This document shows, in pieces, positions 43,016-52,112 of a DNA stretch of 54,713 nt. This DNA is from Cohnella endophytica (GTDB lineage: Bacteria; Bacillota; Bacilli; Paenibacillales; Paenibacillaceae), in the NCBI RefSeq assembly GCF_003628305.1, contig NZ_RBZM01000018.1, forward strand, positions 1 to 54,713, given 5' to 3'. The position numbers and the translations under genes are program-made. The number at the start of each line of letters is the position of its first letter. The first letter of the stretch is position 1. The notes beneath the pieces are model-generated. The model saw nothing but the letters and a program-made list of their open reading frames with translations. It searched no databases and was not told the origin of the DNA.

Positions 43016-44086
43016 TTGAGAGTTATCGTCAAATGGGGATTGCTTAGTTTGTTTACTTTGTTAGCCGTTTTTTTAATGAGCAATATTAGCAAAGCGTTTA
43101 TCCATGATAAGCCGGATGAGATCCGATTGATCATGGGAACGCAATCGACGGTCGAAGAGGCGGTCTCCAACCTGCCCGGAAGTACCGTCGTTGACGCGGA
43201 AGCTAGCATCGTATCCGTTCCTTACGGAAGAACCGACGAGTATGGCAAACTGGCCGTCCAACTTCCGGGAGTATACCGCGTTGCCGGCGTTCCGCTCGCG
43301 AAGCCGGAAATCTCGTTTCGTTATTATTTTTTCTCTCTTAAAGATCGGCTGCAAGGCTACCTGCACGGCGATCTCGGCTTGATCCGCACCAGTAGCGGCA
43401 GGTACGATATTCCGGTTAAAAATCTGATTGCGGATACGATTTTGCGAACGTGCGCTTATTTTATTCCGGGTCTCATTGCCGGGGCATTGATGGCCGTCGC
43501 GTTATCGCTACTCGCATCTCTACGGCAATGGATCCGCAAGCTACTAGACGGGATTCACGCGCTGATTTCCGGGTTACCGGACTTTTTATTGATCATCCTT
43601 CTTCAATTCACGTCTATTTATCTGACCCGTCTAACGGGGAAAAGCGTTATTCTGGTTGCCCAATTCGGCGACGAAGTTCCGTTCCTGATCCCTTTTCTTA
43701 CAATTGCGCTGATCCCTTGCATGCTGATCTACGGAACTTTGCGTCTGGCGATCGAGCGCGAGCTAACGCAGGATTACGTCACGACCGCATTGGCCAAGGG
43801 CTTGTCCAGACGGGAAGTGCTGTTGCGCCACGTACTCCGCAATATTATGGAGGATCTGTTGACGATTCTGCCCAAAGCGACTACGTTGGCGTTAGCCAGC
43901 ATGGCCGTGGCGGAAGCGATCTGCGATATTCTTGGGCTTGGCGGTTATATCGTCAGTCCGAGAATGCAAAATATTAGCGGCACTCCGACGATCTGCATCG
44001 CTCTGGCGGTCATTTCCATGCTCTTTCATGTGCTATATGCGCTTCTTGCCAAACGATTCGTCGTGCGGTCCAGGGAGGTGGCATAA
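43016..44086 (+). CDS. Oligopeptide-type ABC permease, DppB/OppB-like
   Basis: 356 residues from a TTG start after GCGGGGGT. The N-terminal helix (LLSLFTLLAVFLMSNIS) is followed by a large extracellular loop, then a permease core with several helices (YFIPGLIAGALMAVALSLLASL, LPDFLLIILLQFTSIYL, FLIPFLTIALIPCMLIYGTL). The cytoplasmic EAA-type loop reads YVTTALAKGLSRREVLLRHVLRNI, the ATPase contact site. It pairs with the DppC-like gene that starts six bases after it. Neither a binding protein nor an ATPase gene lies nearby. Confidence 0.85.
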   Translation: MRVIVKWGLLSLFTLLAVFLMSNISKAFIHDKPDEIRLIMGTQSTVEEAVSNLPGSTVVDAEASIVSVPYGRTDEYGKLAVQLPGVYRVAGVPLAKPEISFRYYFFSLKDRLQGYLHGDLGLIRTSSGRYDIPVKNLIADTILRTCAYFIPGLIAGALMAVALSLLASLRQWIRKLLDGIHALISGLPDFLLIILLQFTSIYLTRLTGKSVILVAQFGDEVPFLIPFLTIALIPCMLIYGTLRLAIERELTQDYVTTALAKGLSRREVLLRHVLRNIMEDLLTILPKATTLALASMAVAEAICDILGLGGYIVSPRMQNISGTPTICIALAVISMLFHVLYALLAKRFVVRSREVA

Positions 44087-44091
44087 CGATC

Positions 44092-45054
44092 ATGAAACGA
44101 AATTCGCCGCTCTTTTACTGCGCGTGCGGTCTTATTGTCCTTATTGCTTTAATCGCTGCGTTCGGTGGGATGCTGAAACCGCACGGCATCTCGGAATCGG
44201 ATAAAATCGTGATGATAACGAAGGAAATAGACGGTAAATTGGAGTATTCCATGCCGCCGTTCGAGCCCAACTCCTCCTTTCCGCTGGGTAGCGATCATAG
44301 AGGCTTCGACATCTTGAGTATGTTGATGAATGGCCTAAAATACACCTTGGGCGTTGCCGCCTTGCTAACGTTATTACGTTTTCTCATCGCCGTGCCTCTG
44401 GGAATGTGGTCGGGAGTAACGGGGAGAGGGAGCGGCTTCTTGAAGTCCATGCAGTGGGTAATATCGGCCGTTCCGGCATTTTTGTTCCTCTATCCTCCGC
44501 TAGCCGGAATGTACTTCGGTCTTGGATTAAACCTCAGAGGCAAAGCGGATCCGCACAACATGATGATATTTACGATCGTCTTTTTCGCGATGGTGACTTT
44601 CCTTGGCTTATTTCCGCTTGCTTATCAGATTGCGGAGAGAGCCCGCTTCTATAGCCGGAAGCCCTACGTCGAGGCTTCCCGTCTCATGGGCGGGTCGGTA
44701 TTCCACACCATTAAGAGTCACATTCTAGCGAGCATGAGATTGGAGCTGCTGTTTACGGTGATCAGCGAGTTCATCTTGGTGCTCTTCCTGATGGGGCAGC
44801 TAGCCATCTTCAATATCATCGTCGGAGGCTCGGAAACGTTGGAATGGGAAGACGGGCTCGGGTATTATATTCATCTGACGACGACGGGAGAATGGACATC
44901 CCTTATCGCTTACGGCGCAAAATTCATTCGCATCTATCCTTTTATTTTGCTCCACGTAAGCTTATGCTTTACCGGACTTATCCTTTCGCTGCAGTTTTTC
45001 CTGGTCCAATTCAAGAAACGGTACGGAGGAACGGAACGGGCCAATTATCAATGA
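44092..45054 (+). CDS. Oligopeptide-type ABC permease, DppC/OppC-like
   Basis: 320 residues, ATG with AGGGAGG upstream. The N-terminal helix (FYCACGLIVLIALIAAFGGML) is followed by a loop with FPLGSDHRGFDILSMLMNGLKYTL, a signature of this subfamily. The EAA-type loop is YVEASRLMGGSVFHTIKSHI. Several further helices end in FILLHVSLCFTGLILSLQFFLV. It acts with the preceding permease. The missing ATPase and binding protein must be encoded elsewhere, or the pair is a relic. The next gene is a LacI-type regulator on the same strand, 122 bases away. Confidence 0.85.
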   Translation: MKRNSPLFYCACGLIVLIALIAAFGGMLKPHGISESDKIVMITKEIDGKLEYSMPPFEPNSSFPLGSDHRGFDILSMLMNGLKYTLGVAALLTLLRFLIAVPLGMWSGVTGRGSGFLKSMQWVISAVPAFLFLYPPLAGMYFGLGLNLRGKADPHNMMIFTIVFFAMVTFLGLFPLAYQIAERARFYSRKPYVEASRLMGGSVFHTIKSHILASMRLELLFTVISEFILVLFLMGQLAIFNIIVGGSETLEWEDGLGYYIHLTTTGEWTSLIAYGAKFIRIYPFILLHVSLCFTGLILSLQFFLVQFKKRYGGTERANYQ

Positions 45055-45176
45055 GTATAAAAGAGGACCATATAGGAAATTCGCGACCAAGACTCGTCAA
45101 ATCGATAGAATCCCGCCCGACATTATGATACCATCAGGAGCATAGAGAAATTGTCGGACGATCGGGGCGTGAACGG

Positions 45177-46184
45177 ATGGCAACCAACATACGGGATGTA
45201 GCCAAAGCGGCGGGAGTGTCGGTCGCGACGGTGTCCAAGGTACTGAACGGATATACGACCGTGAACGCAAAGACGAGAGAAAGGGTGCTGGAGTTCGTTA
45301 AGGAGCTGCAGTTCCAGCCGAATTCCGCCGCGCGGTCGCTCGTAGGACGCCGATCGATGACGATCGGCATATTCCTGACGACAGGGCTGGCGCATCCTTT
45401 CTTCGCGCAAATCCTCACGGGGATGGAGCAGGCGCTGAAGGCAACGGGTTATGACCTCATTTACCTAGCGCAATTATCGTGGAACAAAGATTACAGCTTT
45501 GTCCGCCATTGCCAGAGCCGGAATGTCGAGGGAGTCGTCGTCTTCGGCTTCCAGCACGAGGATATGGACTTCGAAGAACTGATCGAATCCGGCATTCCGA
45601 CGCTGTTCATCGATCTGGACGTCAAGGAAGGGCGCGCGGGATATATTAGCTCGGACAATCAAGAGGGGATCAAGCGCGCGGTCGCCTACATCGTCGGGCT
45701 GAACCATCGCCGAATCGCGTTCCTGTCCGGAACGAAAAATTCCTACGTGGGCGGACTGAGGTTGGAAGGCTACAGAGAAGGATTAAAGCTGGCGGACATT
45801 CCTTATTCCGAGTCTTACGTCGCCTACGGAGACTTTACGAAAGAAGCGGGTTACGAACGAATGAAGGAACTGCTGGCGCTTCCCGAGCGGCCGACCGCCG
45901 TCATCTGCTGCTCGGACATGAGCGCGGTCGGGGCTATGGACGCGATTCGCCACGCGGGCTTGTCGGTGCCAGGCGACATCTCGGTCATCGGCTTCGATGA
46001 CATCGAACTGGCCAGCCATGTGAATCCCCCGCTTACGACGGTGCGCCAGGATACGTTCACGATCGGGAAGAGAACGATCGAACTGGTTGACGAGCTCATT
46101 AACGACGAGGGTCTGCCTCCTCCGGAAGCGATCGTGCCGACGGAGCTCGTCATTCGCGGGTCTTGCGGTCCCGCGCCGGAATAA
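45177..46184 (+). CDS. LacI/GalR-family transcriptional regulator
   Basis: 335 residues. The N-terminal helix-turn-helix and hinge read NIRDVAKAAGVSVATVSKVLNGYTTVNAKTRERV, then FQPNSAARSLVGRRSMTIGI. The effector domain (about 60-335) is of periplasmic-binding-protein type (AHPFFAQILTGMEQAL, AVICCSDMSAVGAMDAI, DISVIGFDDIELASHVNPPLTTVRQD). The ribosome site is weak (CGGGGCG), so the start is a little uncertain. No sugar-use gene is adjacent, so the target is unknown. It is not CcpA by sequence, as it lacks the typical TIYDVAREA start. A strong bidirectional terminator follows. Confidence 0.9.
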   Translation: MATNIRDVAKAAGVSVATVSKVLNGYTTVNAKTRERVLEFVKELQFQPNSAARSLVGRRSMTIGIFLTTGLAHPFFAQILTGMEQALKATGYDLIYLAQLSWNKDYSFVRHCQSRNVEGVVVFGFQHEDMDFEELIESGIPTLFIDLDVKEGRAGYISSDNQEGIKRAVAYIVGLNHRRIAFLSGTKNSYVGGLRLEGYREGLKLADIPYSESYVAYGDFTKEAGYERMKELLALPERPTAVICCSDMSAVGAMDAIRHAGLSVPGDISVIGFDDIELASHVNPPLTTVRQDTFTIGKRTIELVDELINDEGLPPPEAIVPTELVIRGSCGPAPE

Positions 46185-46200
46185 CCCATCGCACGCATGC

Positions 46201-46252
46201 AAAAAGGTGATCTTAGCAGCCGATAAGCCGGCCGATAAGATCACCTTTTTTT
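46201..46252. terminator. Bidirectional terminator between convergent genes
   Basis: AAAAAGGTGATCTTA and TAAGATCACCTTTTT pair, around a GC-rich loop with its own inner stem. Runs of A before and T after let it work on both strands. Confidence 0.9.
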
Positions 46253-46266
46253 CATCGCTCAATCGC

Positions 46267-48816
46267 TTAAGCTTCGTCACGCAGTTCTTCCAACAGATTA
46301 GCCTTACCCATACGCCGTAGCGGTCCTTGCACGGAGAGCAGTCCGACCAGCAAGGCCAAGCCGCAGGCGATCAGTGACGCTTCCCATGGGAAGCTGAAAG
46401 GGAATCCCTGAACGTTGGATAATTGCTTATAGAGGAGGTAACACAATCCGAAGCCGAGCCCGATGCCCCAGAATCCTCCGATGACTCCGAACCAGACGCC
46501 TTCCGAAGAAGCCATTTTCCGAATTTGCCCCATCGTCATGCCCACCGCTTGCAGCAGTCCGATCTCTTTGCGCCGCAGAAGCAGGTTCGTCTGGACGGTG
46601 TTAATAATGTTCAAGCTGCCGATGCCTCCGATAATGATCAGGAAGCCGTAGACGAAAATCTGCATCTGCAGATTAAAATTGCGCGTCTCTTTCTGCTCGG
46701 CGGCGTAATCGATAAGGCGGACTCCCGTCGTCGAACGGGCAATCTCTTCAAGCTTCCGATGAATCGGAGCGGGATCGGCATCATCCTTAAGCGCGATATC
46801 CAGCCCGATCCGCGCCGTCCCGAAATCCAGCGTCCCTTCGCGGGGAGGCGCGGCCTCCAGAAGCTTGGCATACGTCTCTTTCGTTGCGATAACCGTGAGC
46901 TCGTTCTGTTGATAGGCTCCGTTAAACGGCGATTGCGTCAGAATTCCCGCTACCGTAACCTCGCGTACGTTGTCCGCTCCCGGGTTATCGCCGAGCCCCA
47001 TGTTCAACAGCAGCTTATCTCCGACTTTGTAACGCGTGATCGGCATCAATTCTTTTTTGCCGCTTAAGGTTTTCGGTTTAACGGTTTGCACGATCACGAC
47101 CCCGTCCGCAGTAGCCAGTTGGTTGGGATCAACGGTACCGGATTGCAAATAGTTTGCCGCTTCCTTAAGGCGAGCCTCATCGTATAACCGAACTCTGGCT
47201 TGAACCGCAAGATCGGCTTGATCTTTCCACTCGATTCTCGACGGCGCCGTAAATCCGGTTGACTTCGTAATGCCGGCATTAAAGCGATCTTCAGGAACAA
47301 GCGCCTGGGAGTCTAGGTTATTATAAGTTCCGTATACCCCGCGAACTCCCGGAATGTCTCGGAGCTGCTTCATCGCTTCGTCCGATGCGACATCGGCGAC
47401 TTTCTCGAATTTGCCCGATTCATCGGAGCTATAATTTTTGTAAAGCTGGAAAGCCATTCGGTCGTCTTCGTTCGATGTCGTCGTCATGCCCAGCACCTGC
47501 TGGGTAAAATAATGGAACACGATAAACAGCGTGATGCTGACAACGATCGAGAAGGTCGTGATGCGGAATTTCGTCCGGTTCCGGCGAATGTTGTTCGAAG
47601 CCATCTTGCCCTCGATACCGAGAAGGCTAAGAAGGGAAGGGATGCGCAAACGACGGTACGATTCCCGTACGATGCTTCCGGCGCCTTTGACCGCTTCCAC
47701 GGGCGAGACGCTCGAGGCTTTGCGGGCGGGTAACCAAGCCGCGACATATACGGCCAGGAATCCGACCAATAGACTGCCGCCCATAATCCACCAATGGAAC
47801 GTGAGTTGGAACTCGTCCATCATGAGGATTCTCAGACCGCCTAGGGTCATGAGCCATAAGACCAGCCACAATCCGAACCACCCGGTCACCAAGCCGAGAG
47901 GGACGCCGATCGCGGCCAATACCGTTGCTTCCCGGAACACGAGATTGCGGATCTGCGCCGGTGAAGCCCCTAACGTGCGAAGCAAGCCGAACTGTCTGAT
48001 CCTCTCGAGCACGGCAATATGGAACGCGTTATATATAACCGCGATGGTCGAGAGAACGACAAGCCCGACCAACGTGCCGAAAATAACGGCCAGAGCCCGA
48101 TTCAGCCCGGCATCCGCGCTATCTCCTTTAACCGCGAGAAGTTCGAAGTTGGTGAAGAGATCGGGATTCAGCTTCTTGAATTGTTCCAGATTGGCGTTGA
48201 CGCTCACTCCGGGTTTCAGCGTCAAGAAAAGCATGGATTCGGCATCCACGTGGCTGGCCGCGCTCCATAACGTGTAAGCGTTGGCCGCGCCTTGAAGCTG
48301 GCTGTTTTTCTGGTTCTTCAGCAGCCCGACGATCCGGTACGTATGGGAATGTCCGTCCGGTCCTTGCAATTCCGTCGTCCCGTTCAGCTTTGGCGTACCC
48401 GCTAATTGCTCAAGAAGCCATTGCTCCACGACGATTTCGTCGGAAGAAGCGGGTAAGCGTCCCTTCTGAAGAAACGCGGGCATTAGGCTAAACGCATCCT
48501 TGTCCGCCTGATTTACCGTCACGGAATAACCGTCGTTAAGCTTGGTAGTCATTCCCGCGCGATAGATCCCTAGCCGATCTACGAGAACGTTGTTCTTGAG
48601 CGTATCGTATAGCTCCTGGGAAGGCTTGTTATAGCCGATATGATAAGAGCCGTTGGTGGCCTCGATATTCGACAAATAATTGTCCTTAAAAGCTTGGCCC
48701 ATCGTTCCGAGCGCGCTGATCAGCGCGACGGAAAGCATAATTCCGATGATGGTCAAAAGAGTTTTCCTACGTTGTTGCTTCAGGTATCTGCCCGCCATTG
48801 CGCCGTAGCTTCTCAT
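46267..48816 (-). CDS. FtsX-type ABC transporter permease
   Basis: 849 residues. The N-terminal helix (TLLTIIGIMLSVALISALGTMG) and an extracellular MacB-like domain precede the first FtsX block (about 245-365, LVVLSTIAVIYNAFHIAVLERIRQFGLLRTLGASPAQI). After a second large extracellular domain comes the second FtsX block (about 725-840, FNLQMQIFVYGFLIIIGGIGSLNIINTVQTNLLLRRKEIGLLQAVGMTMGQI). This is the two-repeat permease type used by MacB/YknZ-like and antimicrobial-peptide-related systems. Its start overlaps the end of the ATPase gene by four bases. With the upstream kinase and regulator it may form an antibiotic-sensing and detoxification unit; the substrate is unknown. Confidence 0.9.
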   Translation of the reverse strand: MRSYGAMAGRYLKQQRRKTLLTIIGIMLSVALISALGTMGQAFKDNYLSNIEATNGSYHIGYNKPSQELYDTLKNNVLVDRLGIYRAGMTTKLNDGYSVTVNQADKDAFSLMPAFLQKGRLPASSDEIVVEQWLLEQLAGTPKLNGTTELQGPDGHSHTYRIVGLLKNQKNSQLQGAANAYTLWSAASHVDAESMLFLTLKPGVSVNANLEQFKKLNPDLFTNFELLAVKGDSADAGLNRALAVIFGTLVGLVVLSTIAVIYNAFHIAVLERIRQFGLLRTLGASPAQIRNLVFREATVLAAIGVPLGLVTGWFGLWLVLWLMTLGGLRILMMDEFQLTFHWWIMGGSLLVGFLAVYVAAWLPARKASSVSPVEAVKGAGSIVRESYRRLRIPSLLSLLGIEGKMASNNIRRNRTKFRITTFSIVVSITLFIVFHYFTQQVLGMTTTSNEDDRMAFQLYKNYSSDESGKFEKVADVASDEAMKQLRDIPGVRGVYGTYNNLDSQALVPEDRFNAGITKSTGFTAPSRIEWKDQADLAVQARVRLYDEARLKEAANYLQSGTVDPNQLATADGVVIVQTVKPKTLSGKKELMPITRYKVGDKLLLNMGLGDNPGADNVREVTVAGILTQSPFNGAYQQNELTVIATKETYAKLLEAAPPREGTLDFGTARIGLDIALKDDADPAPIHRKLEEIARSTTGVRLIDYAAEQKETRNFNLQMQIFVYGFLIIIGGIGSLNIINTVQTNLLLRRKEIGLLQAVGMTMGQIRKMASSEGVWFGVIGGFWGIGLGFGLCYLLYKQLSNVQGFPFSFPWEASLIACGLALLVGLLSVQGPLRRMGKANLLEELRDEA

Positions 48817-49505
48817 AGGGCTTTCCCCCGGCTGTGCGTATCGTTCAAGAGCATGCCGTCCTGCAGGTTCAGCACGCGATCGGCTTCCGCCGCCACGTTC
48901 ATGTCGTGGGTGATGACGATAACGGTCTGATGGTATTGGCGTACCGCGAGCTTAAGCAGCTCGATGACTTCCCGCCCGTTCGCGCTATCGAGGTTACCCG
49001 TCGGCTCGTCCGCGAGCACGATGGCGGGGCGGTAAGCGAGCGCCCGGCCGATCGCGACCCGTTGTTGCTGTCCTCCGGACAGCTCCGACGGCAAATGCTT
49101 GCGGCGTTCATGCAGGCCTAGCGTGCGGATCAGATCGTCTACGTACGCTTTGTCGGGTTGACGATGGTCGAGCAGGAGCGGGAGCTGAATGTTCTCTTCC
49201 ACGTTCAAGACGGGGATGAGATTGTACGCTTGGAAAATAAATCCGATCTTCCTGCGGCGGAACACGGCGCGATCTTTTTCTTTCAGCGCGTACAGGTTTT
49301 CTCCGTCGATGTGGACGTAGCCGTCCGTCGGCTTGTCGAGCCCGCCCAGCATATGCAACAGCGTGCTCTTGCCGGACCCGCTGGCTCCGACGACGGCGAC
49401 GAATTCGCCCTGATTCACGCCGAAGGACACCTGGTGCAACGCGTTTACTTTCGTCGAGCCGGTGCCGTAGCTTTTGCTTAATCCATCTACTTGTATAACG
49501 TTCAT
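48813..49505 (-). CDS. ABC transporter ATP-binding protein (LolD/MacB type)
   Basis: 230 residues from the ATG at 49505 (MNVIQVDGLSKSYGTGSTKV). An ATG at 49517 sits directly against GGAGG and is unlikely. A much longer open frame upstream lacks ABC sequence. Motifs: Walker A GASGSGKST, Q-loop FIFQAYNLIPVLNV, signature LSGGQQQR, Walker B ADEPTGNLD, H-loop VITHDM. It pairs with the FtsX-type permease, which overlaps its stop. The spacing to the kinase gene is 91 bases without a terminator, so one operon is likely. Confidence 0.94.
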   Translation of the reverse strand: MNVIQVDGLSKSYGTGSTKVNALHQVSFGVNQGEFVAVVGASGSGKSTLLHMLGGLDKPTDGYVHIDGENLYALKEKDRAVFRRRKIGFIFQAYNLIPVLNVEENIQLPLLLDHRQPDKAYVDDLIRTLGLHERRKHLPSELSGGQQQRVAIGRALAYRPAIVLADEPTGNLDSANGREVIELLKLAVRQYHQTVIVITHDMNVAAEADRVLNLQDGMLLNDTHSRGKAL

Positions 49506-49596
49506 ATCGAAATTCATCCTCCGGTTTGGGTTCTGTTCTCGTAAAGCAACGAACCCAGTATAACGCGGCAACCTTACAGGAGAAGGGGGAGCAAGC

Positions 49597-50919
49597 TTAC
49601 AGTTCCGTAAGCTTGGAGGCGTTCGCGCCGGCGGGCAGCTTGTGGTGGGGAAGCGTGATGCTAAATACCGACCCTCCGGACGGGATGGAGGCAGCCGATA
49701 GAATGCCGCCGTGTTTCTCGACGATCGATTTGGCCAGCGGCAATCCAAGACCGACGCCGCTACCCGCGGAAGAGGTACGGTAGAACTTCTTGAAAATATG
49801 CGGAAGATGACGAGCATCGATGCCGGAGCCTTCATCTTTAATCAGCAAGCGCACGAAAACGGGCGTAGTCGATAGCGCGATCGTCACTAAGCCGCCGTGC
49901 GGACTGTGCTCGACGGCGTTCTTCAGCAAGTTCCCGATCGCTTCCGCCAGCCAGTGCGGATCGTGAGGAATGATCCATTCTCTGCCGCTGCCATCGTCAT
50001 CGGTTACTATGCGCACCTGTTTATTTTCCGCTAATCGTTCGATCGAATTCAGAGCTTGCCGCACGGTTGCGGCGAGAGACGCGTCCGCGATGTTTAATTC
50101 CAGCGCGTTAGCTTCCAGACGGGCGAGCTTGAGCATCGTTAAAGTCAGCCATTCCATCCGATCGAGTTCGTGCCTGCAAGTCTCCAGGAACTCCGCGGTA
50201 TGCTCGGGATCGACATTTCCCTCCCGAAGCAAATCGATATAGATCATCAAGGATGCGAGCGGGGTCTTTAATTGGTGAGAAATATCGGCGACCGTATCCT
50301 TCAGGAACGTCTGGTCCTGCTGAAGCTGTTCGTTCGTCTGTCTGAGGCGCATCGAAAGCTCCTGAGCGCTGTTCGCCAGGAGTCCAAGCTCGCCTTCGGC
50401 ATACATCCGGAAGCTCATCGGCCGATTATGTTTGACGGTGTCCTCCATGGCCAGCGCCAGCTTGCGAATATCGGAGAGCTGTCTGCGGTACTCCCGGAAC
50501 ATTAGCCATGCGGCTAGCGACGCAAGGAGAAGGGCGGCGCCGATCAACGTCCAGAACGTGCGCGACCGATACTCGCCGAGCGCGGGAAGCCAGTCGGCCG
50601 CGATCTCCTCCGTCATTCCGTAACGTTCCATGAATTCGCGACCTTTCGCGATGTCGTCCGGGGAGATGTCCTTGTTATCCGTAAGCCGCTTCAGCCACGC
50701 CTCGGCCCATTCCGGATGGGTCTCGGCCATATTCCCGAGCGCGGCAGCTTCCTTATCGAGCCACTCTTTCTTCAGCTTCTCGGCGGAATCGTAGCCGTAC
50801 CATACGATGAACGCGATTGCGAGCGCGAGCACCAGGCCTAGCGTGGCAGCAAGCCGGCGAAGAGAAGGATTGCGCCACATTCTCCCGGCGTCCGGCAAGG
50901 AGCGGTCTATCCGTTCCAT
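49597..50919 (-). CDS. Sensor histidine kinase (HAMP-like, HisKA)
   Basis: 440 residues. Two membrane helices (about 25-45, ATLGLVLALAIAFIVWYG, and 132-152, FWTLIGAALLLASLAAWLMF) frame an extracellular loop of about 85 residues. HAMP-like and HisKA regions follow: H-box TVADISHQLKTPL with phospho-His near 215, N-box NLLKNAVEHS, G1 DEGSGID, G2 GVGLGLPLAK. It probably phosphorylates the regulator encoded just upstream, whose gene overlaps its start by 13 bases. The ABC genes downstream are the natural target. Confidence 0.93.
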   Translation of the reverse strand: MERIDRSLPDAGRMWRNPSLRRLAATLGLVLALAIAFIVWYGYDSAEKLKKEWLDKEAAALGNMAETHPEWAEAWLKRLTDNKDISPDDIAKGREFMERYGMTEEIAADWLPALGEYRSRTFWTLIGAALLLASLAAWLMFREYRRQLSDIRKLALAMEDTVKHNRPMSFRMYAEGELGLLANSAQELSMRLRQTNEQLQQDQTFLKDTVADISHQLKTPLASLMIYIDLLREGNVDPEHTAEFLETCRHELDRMEWLTLTMLKLARLEANALELNIADASLAATVRQALNSIERLAENKQVRIVTDDDGSGREWIIPHDPHWLAEAIGNLLKNAVEHSPHGGLVTIALSTTPVFVRLLIKDEGSGIDARHLPHIFKKFYRTSSAGSGVGLGLPLAKSIVEKHGGILSAASIPSGGSVFSITLPHHKLPAGANASKLTEL

Positions 50920-51596
50920 CGATATCCGGCCCCTCTAACGGTGACGATCCGTTGCGGTTGCTGCGGATCCTCCTCGATTTTCTCCCTTAGCCTGCGGATA
51001 TTGACCGCTACCGTATTATCGTCCAGAACTTCCGCTCCGTCGGGCCACACTTGCTGAATGATCTGATCCTTCGACAGCACCGATCTGGGATGAGTCATGA
51101 ATAATCTGAGCAACCTAAATTCCGTAACGCTGAGGGGAACGTCTTGTCCGCGCTTCTCCAGTCGCATCTCGCCTACGTTAAGGCTCAGGGTTCCCGCGGT
51201 GAGCAGGGAGGCTTCCTCCTCGCGCGCGATCGGACCGCGCCGCCGGAGCACGGCCTGCACGCGCGACGTGAATTCCCGAAGCCGGAAAGGCTTCGTAATA
51301 TAGTCGTCTCCTCCGAGATCGAGTCCGCGGACGATGTCGAATTCTTGATCGCTCGCCGTGAGGAAAATAATCGGGGTATCCCGGCTTTCCCGAAGCTCGC
51401 TGCAGAAATCAAAACCGTTGCCGTCCGGTAGCTGAACGTCGAGGAGTAGCAGGTGAATTTCGTTGTCGCGGAGCAGAATCCGCGCTCCTTCCAAATCGCG
51501 CGCGCTAAGAACTTGGAAGCCTTCATGCTGCAGCGTGAACTGAATTCCCCTGTGGAGAGCTTCGTCATCCTCGACCAATAAGATGGTGGCATTCAT
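50907..51596 (-). CDS. OmpR/PhoB-type response regulator
   Basis: 229 residues from the ATG at 51596, with AAGGGA nine bases upstream; a frame open to 51626 lacks such a site. The receiver domain has VEDDEAL, phospho-Asp53 (LLLLDVQLPDG), LTASDQ and YITKPF (conserved Lys). The winged-helix output domain has LSVTEFRLLRLFMTHPRSVLSKDQIIQQVWPDG and NTVAVNIRRLREKIEEDP. First gene of the regulator-kinase-ATPase-permease series on the minus strand. It is divergent from the Spo0E-like gene. Confidence 0.95.
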   Translation of the reverse strand: MNATILLVEDDEALHRGIQFTLQHEGFQVLSARDLEGARILLRDNEIHLLLLDVQLPDGNGFDFCSELRESRDTPIIFLTASDQEFDIVRGLDLGGDDYITKPFRLREFTSRVQAVLRRRGPIAREEEASLLTAGTLSLNVGEMRLEKRGQDVPLSVTEFRLLRLFMTHPRSVLSKDQIIQQVWPDGAEVLDDNTVAVNIRRLREKIEEDPQQPQRIVTVRGAGYRWNG

Positions 51597-51678
51597 AGCG
51601 TTAATTCCCTTCTGTCGTATCGGCAAGCGAATTAAGACATAAACGGCGTATTTTTAGGAAAAAGTACCTAGTTATTGT

Positions 51679-51819
51679 CGGAAAATAATTACGAAATAGG
51701 GGTTTTGGCTCGACACATTTCTACAAAAATTTGGATATTCTTGTCCTATAATGGGTTTAGTTCGTTTATCCTATCGTTGCATATCAAAGCATGCCGAAAA
51801 TCCGAAAATTATTACGAAA
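51679..51819 (+). promoter_or_regulatory. Direct 18-bp repeats flanking the Spo0E-like gene promoter
   Basis: CGGAAAATAATTACGAAA (51679-51696) and CCGAAAATTATTACGAAA (51802-51819) agree in 16 of 18 bases. Between them lies TATAAT (51747-51752) with no clear -35. The second copy adjoins the ribosome site. Short TGTCGG and TCGACA words resemble weak Spo0A-box halves. Regulation by a repressor or an alternative sigma factor is possible. Confidence 0.5.
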
Positions 51820-51830
51820 GGAAAGGTCAG

Positions 51831-52112
51831 ATGACTCACTTGGAGACTTCGCATTTAGTTAGGCGCCTCCAGTTGCTTCAGCGTCGTTTGTGCGAAATGG
51901 CTAACGACCTAGGCAATCTGACCGATCCCGAGATCGTGGCGGTTAGCGAGGAAGCCGACCGCCTCATTATTCAGCTTCAACGATTGCGCAAGGAAGAAGC
52001 GGAATACCGAAAGATGTCGAACCACACTTGCAACGTATCGATGCTAGCGACTTCTAAGCTTGCGGAAGAAATCGGACAACAGGAAAGAGCATTCTTCGTG
52101 AAGCACTCCTGA
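51831..52112 (+). CDS. Spo0E-like aspartyl-phosphate phosphatase
   Basis: 93 residues from the ATG at 51831, with AAAGGAAAGG upstream. A longer frame to 51675 runs through the promoter region and is not used. Residues about 8-55 (RLQLLQRRLCEMANDLGNLTDPEIVAVSEEADRLIIQLQ, given in shortened sense) match the two-helix Spo0E pattern: a helix, a G-x-x-D turn and an S-x-x-x-D-x-LI motif, here SEEADRLI against the usual SQELDxLI. Spo0E-type proteins dephosphorylate Spo0A~P and delay sporulation. The 3' end overlaps tadA, on the other strand, by 69 bases. Family call good but the motif deviates. Confidence 0.7.
   Translation: MTHLETSHLVRRLQLLQRRLCEMANDLGNLTDPEIVAVSEEADRLIIQLQRLRKEEAEYRKMSNHTCNVSMLATSKLAEEIGQQERAFFVKHS

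Noticed and set aside
47531..48277. Plus-strand 248-codon frame opposite the FtsX-type permease
   Set aside because: Antisense shadow of a clear membrane protein gene, with no recognisable domain.
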